Of a stretch of 32,410 bases of DNA, positions 14,711-22,539 are shown piece by piece; position 1 is the first letter of the stretch; each line of letters starts with the position of its first letter. Under the pieces are notes generated by a model. The model ran no database searches, was not told where the DNA came from, and saw only the letters and a list, made by a program, of their open reading frames with translations. The position numbers were made by a program, and so were the translations under genes. Location of the stretch: positions 1 through 32,410 of the forward strand of contig CAZRRV010000014.1 of assembly GCA_964602735.1 (NCBI GenBank), in the 5' to 3' direction. The DNA is from CAZRRV01 sp964602735. Its GTDB lineage: Bacteria; Bacillota; Clostridia; Oscillospirales; Acutalibacteraceae.

Positions 14711-15262
14711 TTACCGCGCCGTTGCGCGCCTTTTCTCCGCGGCGGCGTAGATTTTGTCGACCAGGAAACACGAAAGCAACGCAAAAGCCGTGCCTAATAC
14801 CGCCCCGGCCAGAACATCGGTGGGATAATGAACGTAAAGGTAAAGCCGCGAGAAAGCAACCGTAACCGCCAGCACGAGAGCGGGAATTCCCATGCGCCTG
14901 TCGCGCCGCATAAGTACAACCGCTCCCTCGAAACAGGCGAGCGTGTGCCCCGACGGAAAAGAATAATCGTGCAGTTTCGCCACAAGGAGATGAACCGCCG
15001 GGTTAAGATCGTATGGCCGTATTCGGCGAACAATATTTTTAAGGAACACATTGCCCGCCAAAAAGCCCATAAGCAACGCCATTCCCATTGAAAATCCGGC
15101 TTTTCGCGTCTTGGGAATACAAATCAGTACAACAGCGAGGGTTATCCAGAAAATACCTTTATAGCCGCCAAATTGGGTTATAACCGGCATAACCGCGTCT
15201 AAAAATCCGCAGTGCAGATGCTCGTTTATCCAGTCTAAAATATGAAGTTCAAAATAATTCAT
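14711..15262 (-). CDS. PAP2-family membrane phosphatase
   Basis: A 183-residue integral membrane phosphatase. The three PAP2 signature blocks are complete: KNIVRRIRP (K-x6-RP), FPSGH, and SRLYLYVHYPTD (SR-x5-H-x3-D), with several hydrophobic helices between them. Such enzymes remove phosphate from lipid phosphates, often undecaprenyl pyrophosphate or phosphatidic acid derivatives. The ATG at 15262 overlaps the previous gene's stop as ATGA, so it is preferred over the upstream candidate at 15301. It is the last gene of the three-gene operon and is followed by a clear terminator. Next to a polyprenol-type glycosyltransferase fusion, recycling of undecaprenyl pyrophosphate is the likely role, but this is inference. 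Confidence 0.92.
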   Translation of the reverse strand: MNYFELHILDWINEHLHCGFLDAVMPVITQFGGYKGIFWITLAVVLICIPKTRKAGFSMGMALLMGFLAGNVFLKNIVRRIRPYDLNPAVHLLVAKLHDYSFPSGHTLACFEGAVVLMRRDRRMGIPALVLAVTVAFSRLYLYVHYPTDVLAGAVLGTAFALLSCFLVDKIYAAAEKRRATAR

Positions 15263-16314
15263 TGTCCTGCCTCCGCCGTGGCGATTTCCAGCACTTTCCA
15301 TTTGCCGGATTCTTTTTGCAGATAAACATAGTGATCAATCACGTCTTCGTAGGTTGTTGCGCCTCTGTGCAACACCTGGGTAAATGTGACGCGGCACCGG
15401 CAGACATCCTCGCCGTAGCGGAAAAATTCGCCGTATTTAACATCACGGAAAGAGTAACCGTCGTGTTCCCAGACGAACGCGCTCGGCGTTGCGCGGACTT
15501 CCGCGTAAAATTCGGTTGTGGCGTCGAGATATTGCGCGACGCGCGCGAACGGCATATCGTTCTGCATGAAAGCGGCGTAAGTCTGCGCCGCCTCAACGGC
15601 GTATTCGCCGATCTCCCCGATCTCCGCCCCGCTTTCGGCAACGGTGCGGTTTTCGCCGTCTTGCGCAACCGTAAACCCGTCTCCCGCTTCGACCTCCGGC
15701 TCCCCGCAAAGAAATCCGTCAAGTTTCCATAAACACGGAGACGGGAATTTATCGCTGCCGCTTATTTTTTTCAGAACATCCGGCAATTCTTCGGTAACCT
15801 CGGGTTTTTCATCAAGCGATATACCGTTTACCGTAATTTCCGCGTTCGACGGAGCAAAAATTTTTATGTTTCGGGTAAATTCCGGCGCGATTGAGACGTC
15901 GCCGACATCGTATCCCCTTATCCCGAACGCACCCTTTTCCTTTTGCCGGGTCAGCGCAACCGTGAAAAGCGCTTTCCCGTCGGCGGTTACGGAATACTCG
16001 GGATTTTCCGCCTGTGTGCCGTGCGACAGCGGAATACATTCCAGCTTTTTGCCTTTTATTAAATTTTTCAACGCTGCGCCGGCTTCTTCCCGGCTTTCGT
16101 ACCGGGAAAGATGCAGTTCCGCCGGCGAACGGTCTTTAAGCATATCGCCGGTTTTAATGTATTCTTCAAAATAGCGTTCGGCGACGGTGTCAGGTCTGGA
16201 GTTCTCGTATGTGTTGAGCGCGGCGTACAGAATGCACAGTCCGGCGATAAGACACACTAAGAATACCGCGATTACGGTAAAGTAGATTCTGTAGAACAGC
16301 GGCTTTTTTCTCAT
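15259..16314 (-). CDS. Membrane-anchored extracytoplasmic protein, unknown function
   Basis: I do not recognise the family. The 351-residue protein starts MRKKPLFYR, then one membrane helix at about 10-34 (VIAVFLVCLIAGLCILYAAL), so it is a type II anchored protein with its bulk outside. Residues from about 40 to 120 are a mixed alpha/beta region. Around 170-190 a short segment (NAEITVNGISLDEKP) looks like a beta-sandwich repeat seen in exported anchors. The last 120 residues (from about 230; YAAFMQNDM, then YLQKESGKWKVLEIA) have the helix-then-sheet pattern of an NTF2-like domain. Spacing is 1 base after the fusion gene, and its stop overlaps the PAP2 start, so all three are co-translated. 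A binding or scaffold role outside the membrane is a guess. Confidence 0.75.
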   Translation of the reverse strand: MRKKPLFYRIYFTVIAVFLVCLIAGLCILYAALNTYENSRPDTVAERYFEEYIKTGDMLKDRSPAELHLSRYESREEAGAALKNLIKGKKLECIPLSHGTQAENPEYSVTADGKALFTVALTRQKEKGAFGIRGYDVGDVSIAPEFTRNIKIFAPSNAEITVNGISLDEKPEVTEELPDVLKKISGSDKFPSPCLWKLDGFLCGEPEVEAGDGFTVAQDGENRTVAESGAEIGEIGEYAVEAAQTYAAFMQNDMPFARVAQYLDATTEFYAEVRATPSAFVWEHDGYSFRDVKYGEFFRYGEDVCRCRVTFTQVLHRGATTYEDVIDHYVYLQKESGKWKVLEIATAEAGQ

Positions 16315-16315
16315 G

Positions 16316-18484
16316 TTATTCTCCCGTAACTATAAAGAAGGTAGGTATACGGCGGGGAGGAGTAAACGCCTTGTATCGGTTTACAAGCCCCTGTTTCTGA
16401 TATGTGTCGAGCGTGGATTTGTCGACATTGTAAATGTCGAAATAATTGCGGCGGTACAGCATCGTCGAAGACCCTCCGTCGAGCATCCCGGCGGTTACCG
16501 CCCCGTATTCCAGAAGCAGTTCGATTACATCGTCGCGGGTGGCGCCGATGCTGCTTGCCGTTCGTCCGTCGGTCACGAGCATAAGAACCGCGCCGTCTTC
16601 CCGTTGCGCTATGGCGGTGCGTTGCGCGGCGCCGGTATTGTTGTCGCTGTAATGCGCCCGGACTTTACCGTCGCTTTTATCAATAAGAACATTCCCGTTT
16701 TGAAAGCTCACCGCGTCGCGAATACCGAGACCGTCGGCCTCGGCGGCGGTCATCCCTTCGCGGCAGATAAGGGTGTTGTTTTTATCAAATCCGATGGTCG
16801 TGCGTTTCAACCCGTCGCTCCATACCCGTTTCCCGCCCGAATATGTAAGCCCGGACGGCTTGGCGCCGGTACCGACCCCGCCGGGATCGGAAAACTCTCC
16901 GCCGTTTAGAGCCGCGACGGCGTTATATTTTTGCGCTATCTGAAAAATGTTTTGACCCGCCTTCGCGTTCGTAAAATTATCGGACGAAACGCCGACGCTT
17001 ACCCTCGCCGGATCTTTTACCGTTAAAAGATACGCCTTGAATTTCGGTTTCGATATAAACGCGAGTTTCATGCCGTCTTTCGCGTCCGCCCACTCATCGG
17101 TTTCTCCCGGCTCTTCCGGGGGTCGGGCCGGTTCGACGGTTTGAACGACGGTTTTTTTGCTGTCTTCGACTATTTTATCAACGGTCTTTTTCGGCAGAAA
17201 CAGCGACGGCACCCATTTGGTAGCGCTCGCCTGCTTTGCCGAAAGCACCAGCGAATTGCGTATGGTTTCCGATGGGCCGTTCGCCACGAGGAACAGGGAA
17301 CTGTACACGGTAATTACAACCGCCAGCAGGGTTGAAAGCAACACAAGCAGTATTCTGCGGATAACCTTCCACGGGGTAAGCGGTTCTTTCACCCTGTCCG
17401 CTTTTTCATGTTTTACGGGCGCGGCGAAAACCCACCCCTGCTGAATACGGTAACCCACAAAAAACAGTATTATATCGACAAATACCTTTATCAGTGTGTC
17501 GACGCCGGAGGTGCCGCCTATAAAGTGCGAGATCAGCTGCACCGAACCCGCCGAAACGAGCATTTGCGGAATCGCCAGAGTATAATACCTCAGCAGAGTT
17601 TTGCCGACGCTCCCCGACGAGCGGAACACCCGGTTCCGGTTTATCATAAAGTTTGTGAACGATGACACTGCCCGGGCCGCGACCGTCGCGACAAGTATTG
17701 TCTTCGTGCCGAGAACGGGGAACAGCGTAGATCTCAGTATGAAAAACAGCAGCATATCTATGCCGCTCGAGAGGAACGAGCTTAAGGCGTACATCAGTAT
17801 AAACCCGTAAATGCGGATCGAATCGGCAATCGGGCGGAAATGCGATGCCTTGTTTTCTTCAATATATACCGTTTGTATAGTTGTTTCTTTTACGGGAACG
17901 CGGTTCTGCTTGAATTTAATAAGCATATTGGTTTCGTATTCGTACCTGTCGCCCGCCGTTTCGATAAGCATGGGCAGCAGGGAAATCGAAAAGCCGCGCA
18001 GTCCCGTCTGTGTATCGGATAACTTCATTCCGCAAAGCAGGCGGAACGCGAGTTTTGTTATTTTATTGCCGAACCGGCTCTTTTTCGGGACGTCTTTACC
18101 GTTAAAGTCGCGGCATCCGAGCACGGCGGCGGGCTCTCCGTCAACGGGGATCAGTTTCGCAACCGCCGCAACATCGTCGGGCCTGTGCTGCCCGTCGGCA
18201 TCGACGGTTACCACTCCCTCCGCATACGGCGCGGCGTGTTTCTTTATAAAGCGGAATGCCCTCCGCAGCGATTCGCCTTTCCCTCTGTTTACTTTGTTAT
18301 GCAGCAGCGTAATTCCCGGCTCTTCCGGCGACGGGAAAAATCGGAGGTGCGTTTCGTCGCTTCCGTCGTCGACAATCACAAATTCCGCGAAACCGACCGC
18401 GCGCAAACCCGCGACTGTTTTTTCGAGATTTTCATCGGGGTTCAGCGCGGGAATTACCACGCAAACCCCGCCCGGATTCGCCAT
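16316..18484 (-). CDS. GT2 glycosyltransferase–GtrA–phosphodiester glycosidase fusion
   Basis: A 722-residue protein with three parts. Residues 1-225 are a family 2 glycosyltransferase (VVIPALNPDENL, DDGS at 39-42, DADGQHRPDD at 95-104). Residues about 228-355 are a GtrA-like four-helix membrane domain, a family linked to flipping of polyprenol-linked sugars. After a further membrane helix (375-402) and a Pro/Glu linker (450-465), residues 480-722 are a phosphodiester glycosidase/NAGPA-type domain (ALNGGEFSDPG, QRTAIAQ, MLDGGSSTM at 667-675), presumably outside the cell. GT2-GtrA pairs are known; carrying the glycosidase on the same chain is unusual. ATG at 18484 has an in-frame stop just upstream, so the start is fixed. 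It heads an operon with the next two genes, from the promoter at 18518-18546. Confidence 0.9.
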   Translation of the reverse strand: MANPGGVCVVIPALNPDENLEKTVAGLRAVGFAEFVIVDDGSDETHLRFFPSPEEPGITLLHNKVNRGKGESLRRAFRFIKKHAAPYAEGVVTVDADGQHRPDDVAAVAKLIPVDGEPAAVLGCRDFNGKDVPKKSRFGNKITKLAFRLLCGMKLSDTQTGLRGFSISLLPMLIETAGDRYEYETNMLIKFKQNRVPVKETTIQTVYIEENKASHFRPIADSIRIYGFILMYALSSFLSSGIDMLLFFILRSTLFPVLGTKTILVATVAARAVSSFTNFMINRNRVFRSSGSVGKTLLRYYTLAIPQMLVSAGSVQLISHFIGGTSGVDTLIKVFVDIILFFVGYRIQQGWVFAAPVKHEKADRVKEPLTPWKVIRRILLVLLSTLLAVVITVYSSLFLVANGPSETIRNSLVLSAKQASATKWVPSLFLPKKTVDKIVEDSKKTVVQTVEPARPPEEPGETDEWADAKDGMKLAFISKPKFKAYLLTVKDPARVSVGVSSDNFTNAKAGQNIFQIAQKYNAVAALNGGEFSDPGGVGTGAKPSGLTYSGGKRVWSDGLKRTTIGFDKNNTLICREGMTAAEADGLGIRDAVSFQNGNVLIDKSDGKVRAHYSDNNTGAAQRTAIAQREDGAVLMLVTDGRTASSIGATRDDVIELLLEYGAVTAGMLDGGSSTMLYRRNYFDIYNVDKSTLDTYQKQGLVNRYKAFTPPRRIPTFFIVTGE

Positions 18485-18517
18485 CTGCCGTCACATCCCA
18501 ATATAAAATCACCATAA

Positions 18518-18546
18518 ATTATATGCGCCCCGCCGTTAAAAGGCAA
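18518..18546 (-). promoter_or_regulatory. Promoter of the envelope operon
   Basis: On the minus strand, TTGCCT (18541-18546), a 17-base spacer and TATAAT (18518-18523), 34 bases before the ATG at 18484. It is back to back with the sirtuin promoter. Confidence 0.8.
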
Positions 18547-18591
18547 GTAACAAAACTGTAACAAAGTGTCTCAAATCGTTTGAACACTCCG

Positions 18592-18620
18592 TTGACAGAA
18601 CGCGTTCGAGGTTCTATAAT
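18592..18620 (+). promoter_or_regulatory. Consensus sigma-A promoter of the sirtuin gene
   Basis: TTGACA (18592-18597), 17 bases, TATAAT (18615-18620): a perfect consensus. Transcription would begin near 18627. This rules out the upstream in-frame start at 18580 and supports the GTG at 18646. Confidence 0.9.
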
Positions 18621-18645
18621 AACGGTTGAAAGGGGAGAAAAAATC

Positions 18646-19398
18646 GTGACGGAAAGCATCAGCCGTTTGCGTGAGTGGATAAATCAGTCAAATCGAATCG
18701 TGTTTTTCGGAGGCGCCGGCGTTTCGACCGAAAGCGGAGTGCCGGATTTTCGCGGCAAAGACGGACTTTACAACAACCGGGGCGTGCGGTTTGAGAAATA
18801 CAGCCCCGAATATCTTCTAAGCCGCGACTGCCTTGAAAACGAACCCGAAGTATTTTTCGAATTCTACAGGCAGAAACTTGACGCGCGGGGGACGAAACCG
18901 AACGCGGCGCACCTTTACCTCGCAAAACTCGAGCGGGAGGGGAAACTCTCCGCCGTGGTCACCCAGAATATCGACGGTCTGCATTCCGACGCGGGCAGCA
19001 GGCGGGTATTCGAACTGCACGGCACAACCCGCCGGAACTACTGCGCGCGGTGCGGGAAACGGTACCCGGCGGACTGCATTTACACCAGCCGCGAAGCCGT
19101 GCCGAGGTGTGAGTGCGGAGGAATTATCCGGCCGGATGTAACTCTGTACGGCGAGGCTCTGCCGACCGAAGCGGTGGAGGGAGCGGTATCGGCGATTAAA
19201 AACGCGGATATGCTGATTATAGGCGGAACATCGCTCACTGTTTATCCCGCCGCGTCGTTCGTCGAATATTTTTCGGGACGCTACCGGGTTATTATAGACC
19301 GCGACCCGTCTCTCAGCCGGCTCGCCGCGGACGGCGAACTGCGGATTACCGCCCCGATAGGACAGGTCTTCTCAATGCTTGACGAAAGTGATTCATAA
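18646..19398 (+). CDS. NAD-dependent protein deacylase, sirtuin (CobB/Sir2)
   Basis: A 250-residue cytosolic sirtuin that removes acyl groups from lysines using NAD. The NAD-binding GGAGVSTESGVPDFRG lies near residues 22-37, TQNIDGLHSDAG follows, and the catalytic His is in FELHGTT. The small zinc module starts CARC and continues to RCECGGIIRPD. Here the second pair is C-x-C rather than the more usual C-x2-C. NADML-type and SLTVYPAASF segments complete the Rossmann fold. GTG at 18646 is chosen because AGGGGAG (18631-18637) lies 8 bases upstream and because the promoter (18592-18620) overlaps the longer candidate. It is a single-gene unit, convergent with the PfkB gene. Confidence 0.93.
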   Translation: MTESISRLREWINQSNRIVFFGGAGVSTESGVPDFRGKDGLYNNRGVRFEKYSPEYLLSRDCLENEPEVFFEFYRQKLDARGTKPNAAHLYLAKLEREGKLSAVVTQNIDGLHSDAGSRRVFELHGTTRRNYCARCGKRYPADCIYTSREAVPRCECGGIIRPDVTLYGEALPTEAVEGAVSAIKNADMLIIGGTSLTVYPAASFVEYFSGRYRVIIDRDPSLSRLAADGELRITAPIGQVFSMLDESDS

Positions 19399-19399
19399 A

Positions 19400-19433
19400 C
19401 CCCGCCGGCGGCTCTACACCGCGGGGGCGGGGC
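19400..19433. terminator. Possible bidirectional terminator hairpin
   Basis: CCCCGCC and GGCGGGG form the outer stem of a GC-rich hairpin between the sirtuin and PfkB genes, overlapping the last codons of the PfkB gene. There is no T-run on either side, so this is weak as an intrinsic terminator. Confidence 0.35.
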
Positions 19434-20445
19434 TCCTTCCGTACTTTTCCGCCGCTTTCTCGATTTCGGCGCGGGGAGGCATACTGTCGGTGGTGTTTTC
19501 GGCGAAAAGACTCTCCGCCGCCGCGGCCGAAGCGAATTCGAGCGTTTCGCGATCCCCGCGGCCGTGATACAACGAATAAAGAGCTCCGGCGCAGAACGCG
19601 TCGCCCGCTCCCACACAGCCTTTGATCTCGGCGGGCGGAATTTTTAGCGAGCCGACGGCGGTAAATTCGCCGGTGGGAACATCGAGACAGAAGCATCCGC
19701 TTTTACAGTGAATTATCACCTTGCTTTTTACCCCGAATCCCGCCAGTTTTTCCATCGCGGCGCGAACGGCGGCTCCGTCGGGTTCCCCGCCGGCGCCTAC
19801 GGTGCGGACGGAGGTCATAATCCCGAGTTCAATCTCGTTTATTATTACATAATCGCAGTACCGCACGGCCGGGAGCATAATCGCGGGCGCGTTTTCGGCA
19901 TGTACGCTCACCGTGTCTACGGAAGTTTTTATGCCGTATTCCCCGACGTCGTGCAGGAAGCGCGCCATAACCGTGCCGTATTCGGGATCCGCGCCGTCGA
20001 AAACATCCAGCAGCATTATATAGCCGATATGCAAAATGTCGCATTCGAGACGCGAGAGATCTATATCGGCGGGCGAAAAGCCTCTGTTGGCGCCCGCGTA
20101 TGAAAATATCGTGCGTTCTCCGCCCGGCAGGCTCATAATATCACTCGTGCCGGTATGTTCGCCCTTTATCACGCGCACTCCTCCGATATCGACGCCGCGC
20201 CGTTCCATTTCACCCAGAACGAACCGCCCGTTCGCGTCGTCGCCCGTTCTGCCGAAGGCTTTTACCGGCAGTTCGCGATCGATCCCGGCGAGGTCAACGG
20301 CCGTGTTCGGCACCTGGCCGCCGACCCCGTAAAATACATCGGATATTTCCGCGAGCATACCCGCCTTCGGAAACGATCCGATGTTTTTCACAACATCCGC
20401 CATAATGTTGCCGGCAACGGCTATCCCCCGTCTGTTGCCCGCCAT
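19414..20445 (-). CDS. PfkB-family carbohydrate kinase
   Basis: A 343-residue sugar kinase of the ribokinase/PfkB superfamily. It has the N-terminal GGQVPNTAVDLA substrate region, FGRTGDDANGRFV, and the C-terminal signature GCVGAGDAFCAGAL with the catalytic Asp and anion hole. The substrate cannot be read from these motifs; ribokinase-, fructokinase- and nucleoside kinase-like members share them. ATG at 20445 is preferred over TTG at 20454 because GGGGAG lies 9 bases before the ATG but directly abuts the TTG. It starts 50 bases after the MATE transporter stop on the same strand, so the two may share a transcript, although a small inverted repeat lies between them. Confidence 0.9.
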   Translation of the reverse strand: MAGNRRGIAVAGNIMADVVKNIGSFPKAGMLAEISDVFYGVGGQVPNTAVDLAGIDRELPVKAFGRTGDDANGRFVLGEMERRGVDIGGVRVIKGEHTGTSDIMSLPGGERTIFSYAGANRGFSPADIDLSRLECDILHIGYIMLLDVFDGADPEYGTVMARFLHDVGEYGIKTSVDTVSVHAENAPAIMLPAVRYCDYVIINEIELGIMTSVRTVGAGGEPDGAAVRAAMEKLAGFGVKSKVIIHCKSGCFCLDVPTGEFTAVGSLKIPPAEIKGCVGAGDAFCAGALYSLYHGRGDRETLEFASAAAAESLFAENTTDSMPPRAEIEKAAEKYGRSPAPAV

Positions 20446-20467
20446 AAATATCAACTCCCCGTTATAT

Positions 20468-20482
20468 GGTATGTGTTATACC
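20468..20482. promoter_or_regulatory. Small inverted repeat before the PfkB gene
   Basis: GGTAT-GTGTT-ATACC, a perfect 5-bp inverted repeat with a 5-base spacer, lies 23 bases upstream of the kinase start. TATAAC sequences lie on both sides of it on the minus strand, so it could be an operator over a weak internal promoter. Short enough to be chance. Confidence 0.3.
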
Positions 20483-20495
20483 GCCGCCCCGTCGG

Positions 20496-21893
20496 TCAAT
20501 GCGGTTCTTGCGGTTCCCCGCCGGCTTCGTCGGACAGTTCGCGGTCTTCCGGCAGGCGGCGGAAAAAGCGTATCGCCACGGGAACCGTAAACGGCAGGGC
20601 AAGGATTACGGAAAGCGGTTGCGCCTCCTGTATCCCCGCGAGACCCCTGAACCGGGAAAGTATATATAACAGCGGAATAAACAGTATGCCGCTTCTGAGC
20701 GCCGAAAGGAACGACGCCGCGAACCGTCTCCCGGTGCTTTGCATAAGCATTTCGGTCGCCATCAGCAAGGGAAGTACAAGATTGGCGGCCGCCTGCAGCC
20801 GCAGCGCCCTCGTCCCCACGGCGATAACATCGGGATCGTCGCGGAACAGGCCTATCAACTCGCCCGCGAAAACAATAAGCAATACGCAGCCGACGGCCAT
20901 AACGCCCTCCGAAACGAGAACCGTAAAACGGTACCCCTTTCGAACGCGGGAGTACTTTCCCGCGCCGTAATTGAACGCCGATACGGGCTGAAAACCCTGG
21001 CCGATGCCCACCGCCACGGAAAAAGCGAAAAATATTATACGGCTTACAATGCTCATCCCCGCCACGGCGGCGTCACCGTAAACGCCGCACCGCGAATTCA
21101 GCATGACCGTCGTTACGCTGTTAAGCCCCTGCCGCAGAAGACTCGGGAACCCGGTCGCCATAATATTAAGGCAGACCGACGGCTTTGCCTTCACCGCTTT
21201 TTTAAGGCTCAGACCGCTTTCTGTTCTTTTCGAAAGGAACATAAAAAGGAGTATCGCCCAGCTTATTATCTGGCTTACGGCCGTAGAGATTCCCGCCCCC
21301 GCGATGCCGAGATCCAACCCGAACATAAGCAACGGATCCCCCGCCATGTTAAGCGCCGCGCCCGACATCAGCCCAATCATTCCGAGCGTTGCCTTGCCCT
21401 CGTACCTCAGATAATTATTCAGCGCGAGACTGCCGCTCATAAACGGGGCGGCGATAAGTATCCACGCGATATAGGTTTTGGCATAGGGCGCGATTGTAGG
21501 CGTACTGCCCAGCAACGCTACCGTTTCATCGAGCCAGATAAATCCCGCGACGGTTATCAGGAGACCGAAAAGCATCGATCCGAAAAATCCGACCGAGGCG
21601 TTTGTTGAGGCCTGCTCTCTGTCGCGACGGCCGAGAGCGCGCGAGAGAATACTGCCCGCGCCCTGCCCGAACATAAACCCGAACGCCTGTATTATCGACA
21701 TAAACCCGAACACAACGCCTACGGCGCCGCTCGCGCTGGTTCCGAGCCGCCCCACAAACGCGGTGTCGACAAGATTGTAAATGTTGTTTACGAGCATCGA
21801 AACAACGCTCGGTAACGAAAGTGTGAGAATAAGCCGCGGAATCGGTGTCGCGGTCATTTTTTCATACTGTGCCGTGTTTTCTTTTCGTGCCAT
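20496..21893 (-). CDS. MATE-family multidrug/sodium antiporter
   Basis: A 465-residue polytopic membrane protein of the MATE family, with two six-helix halves. The first half opens with the typical IPRLILTLSLPSVVSMLVNNIYNLVDTAF pattern (a Pro after a basic start, then NxxYNLVDT) and GFMFGQGAGSILSRALG. The second half repeats the pattern (SLLRQGLNSVTTVMLN, then GIGQGFQPVSAFNYGAG). Members export cationic drugs or metabolites against Na+ or H+. The start is not certain: ATG at 21893 gives a family-like N-terminus; ATG at 21902 and TTG at 21938 are also in frame, and none has a strong ribosome site. It has its own promoter (21966-21994) and is followed by the PfkB kinase gene. Confidence 0.92.
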   Translation of the reverse strand: MARKENTAQYEKMTATPIPRLILTLSLPSVVSMLVNNIYNLVDTAFVGRLGTSASGAVGVVFGFMSIIQAFGFMFGQGAGSILSRALGRRDREQASTNASVGFFGSMLFGLLITVAGFIWLDETVALLGSTPTIAPYAKTYIAWILIAAPFMSGSLALNNYLRYEGKATLGMIGLMSGAALNMAGDPLLMFGLDLGIAGAGISTAVSQIISWAILLFMFLSKRTESGLSLKKAVKAKPSVCLNIMATGFPSLLRQGLNSVTTVMLNSRCGVYGDAAVAGMSIVSRIIFFAFSVAVGIGQGFQPVSAFNYGAGKYSRVRKGYRFTVLVSEGVMAVGCVLLIVFAGELIGLFRDDPDVIAVGTRALRLQAAANLVLPLLMATEMLMQSTGRRFAASFLSALRSGILFIPLLYILSRFRGLAGIQEAQPLSVILALPFTVPVAIRFFRRLPEDRELSDEAGGEPQEPH

Positions 21894-21965
21894 TTGAACC
21901 ATTACCAGGTTTGCATTTTGAATTTTACGGTCGGCCAAAAACCCGCCGTGTTTTTTGTGTTTTTT

Positions 21966-21994
21966 ATTGTAGCACTTTACACGCGAAAAGGCAA
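21966..21994 (-). promoter_or_regulatory. Promoter of the MATE gene
   Basis: On the minus strand, TTGCCT (21989-21994), 17 bases, TACAAT (21966-21971). The -35 box is the same as that of the envelope operon promoter at 18541-18546. Confidence 0.7.
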
Positions 21995-22019
21995 CCGGGC
22001 AATCTTCGATCCACGCCTC

Positions 22020-22225
22020 CGGGCGACCGCCCGACGGCTCCCAACGTCATCTGCCCGGCATTTTTCCGCCATATTTCACAGGAATTCCCGAAAATACACA
22101 AAGTATTCCCCGCGGTTTTTGCTTTCTCTTAACGAAAAATCCGACGACGCATCTGATTCCGGGCTTTTATGCGGTATTGCCTTGTATTTCACAAAAACGC
22201 CCGGAAATACGCACAATTTTGTGTG
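22020..22225 (-). repeat. Dispersed intergenic repeat, copy B
   Basis: Read on the minus strand, this matches copy A (1790-1985) over about 150-200 bases, including GTTAAGAGAAAGCAAAAA and GCGGGGAATAC and AAATATGGCGG, with scattered substitutions. It also seems to hold two tandem related sub-units, each of the form TGTGxxTATTTxCGGG then TGTGAAATA. It lies upstream of the MATE promoter. Ends approximate. Confidence 0.7.
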
Positions 22226-22298
22226 CCCGTAAATGCGCCGGCAGACAGCATAAGCGCCCCACACGGTAAAATCGTTCCCGGGCATGACCCGCATGTAT

Positions 22299-22335
22299 AA
22301 AAAAAGAGCCCGGAACGCGTTACGCGATCGGACTC
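22299..22335 (-). terminator. Terminator of the tRNA-Met/tRNA-Glu transcript
   Basis: On the minus strand, a GC-rich hairpin (22306-22335, arms beginning GAGTCCG and ending GGGCTC) is followed by seven T (22299-22305), directly after the tRNA-Glu CCA end. It closely resembles the terminator after tRNA-Arg at 32096-32132. Confidence 0.85.
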
Positions 22336-22339
22336 CGCA

Positions 22340-22414
22340 TGGTGACCCGGACGGGAATCGAACCCATGTTACCGCCGTGAAAGGGCGGTGTCTTAGCCTC
22401 TTGACCACCGGGCC
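22340..22414 (-). tRNA. tRNA-Glu (UUC)
   Basis: 75 bases on the minus strand with encoded CCA. The acceptor stem starts GGCCCGG and pairs with CCGGGTC. The anticodon loop is CTTTCAC, giving anticodon TTC for glutamate. The T-arm is GGGTTCGATTCCC. It lies 5 bases after tRNA-Met and is presumably processed from the same transcript. Confidence 0.96.
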
Positions 22415-22419
22415 TCCGG

Positions 22420-22493
22420 TAGCGGTAGTGGGACTTGAACCTACGACACTTCGGGTATGAACCGAATGCTCTAGCCAGCTGAGCTATACCGCC
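22420..22493 (-). tRNA. tRNA-Met (CAU), elongator
   Basis: 74 bases on the minus strand. The acceptor stem GGCGGTA pairs with TACCGCT (last pair G·U). The D-arm is GCTCAGCTGGCTAGAGC. The anticodon loop TTCATAC gives CAT, and the T-arm is GGTTCAAGTCC. CCA is not encoded (CCG follows A73). The anticodon stem TTCGG/CCGAA lacks the three G-C pairs of an initiator, so this is elongator Met. A lysidine-modified tRNA-Ile is less likely given the loop. Confidence 0.92.
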
Positions 22494-22510
22494 TTTTACC
22501 TAACTTAATT

Positions 22511-22539
22511 ATTATACAGAGACCGTATGTTTTTGTCAA
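22511..22539 (-). promoter_or_regulatory. Consensus promoter of the tRNA pair
   Basis: On the minus strand, TTGACA (22534-22539), 17 bases, TATAAT (22511-22516), ending 17 bases before the tRNA-Met 5' end. A full consensus, as expected for a strong stable-RNA promoter. Confidence 0.9.

Larger units (their letters stand above)
21894..22339. other. Intergenic region between the MATE gene and tRNA-Glu
   Basis: No gene is supported here. The stretch holds the MATE promoter, dispersed-repeat copy B and the tRNA terminator. The open frames through it share no conserved product with the other repeat copies. Confidence 0.7.

Noticed and set aside
20739..21608. 289-residue plus-strand frame
   Set aside because: Antisense to the MATE gene; basic, low-hydrophobicity composition typical of a shadow frame.
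22420..22493. Initiator tRNA-fMet or tRNA-Ile2 (CAT)
   Set aside because: No GGG/CCC anticodon stem and no 1-72 mismatch of the initiator type; the TTCATAC loop is that of elongator Met.
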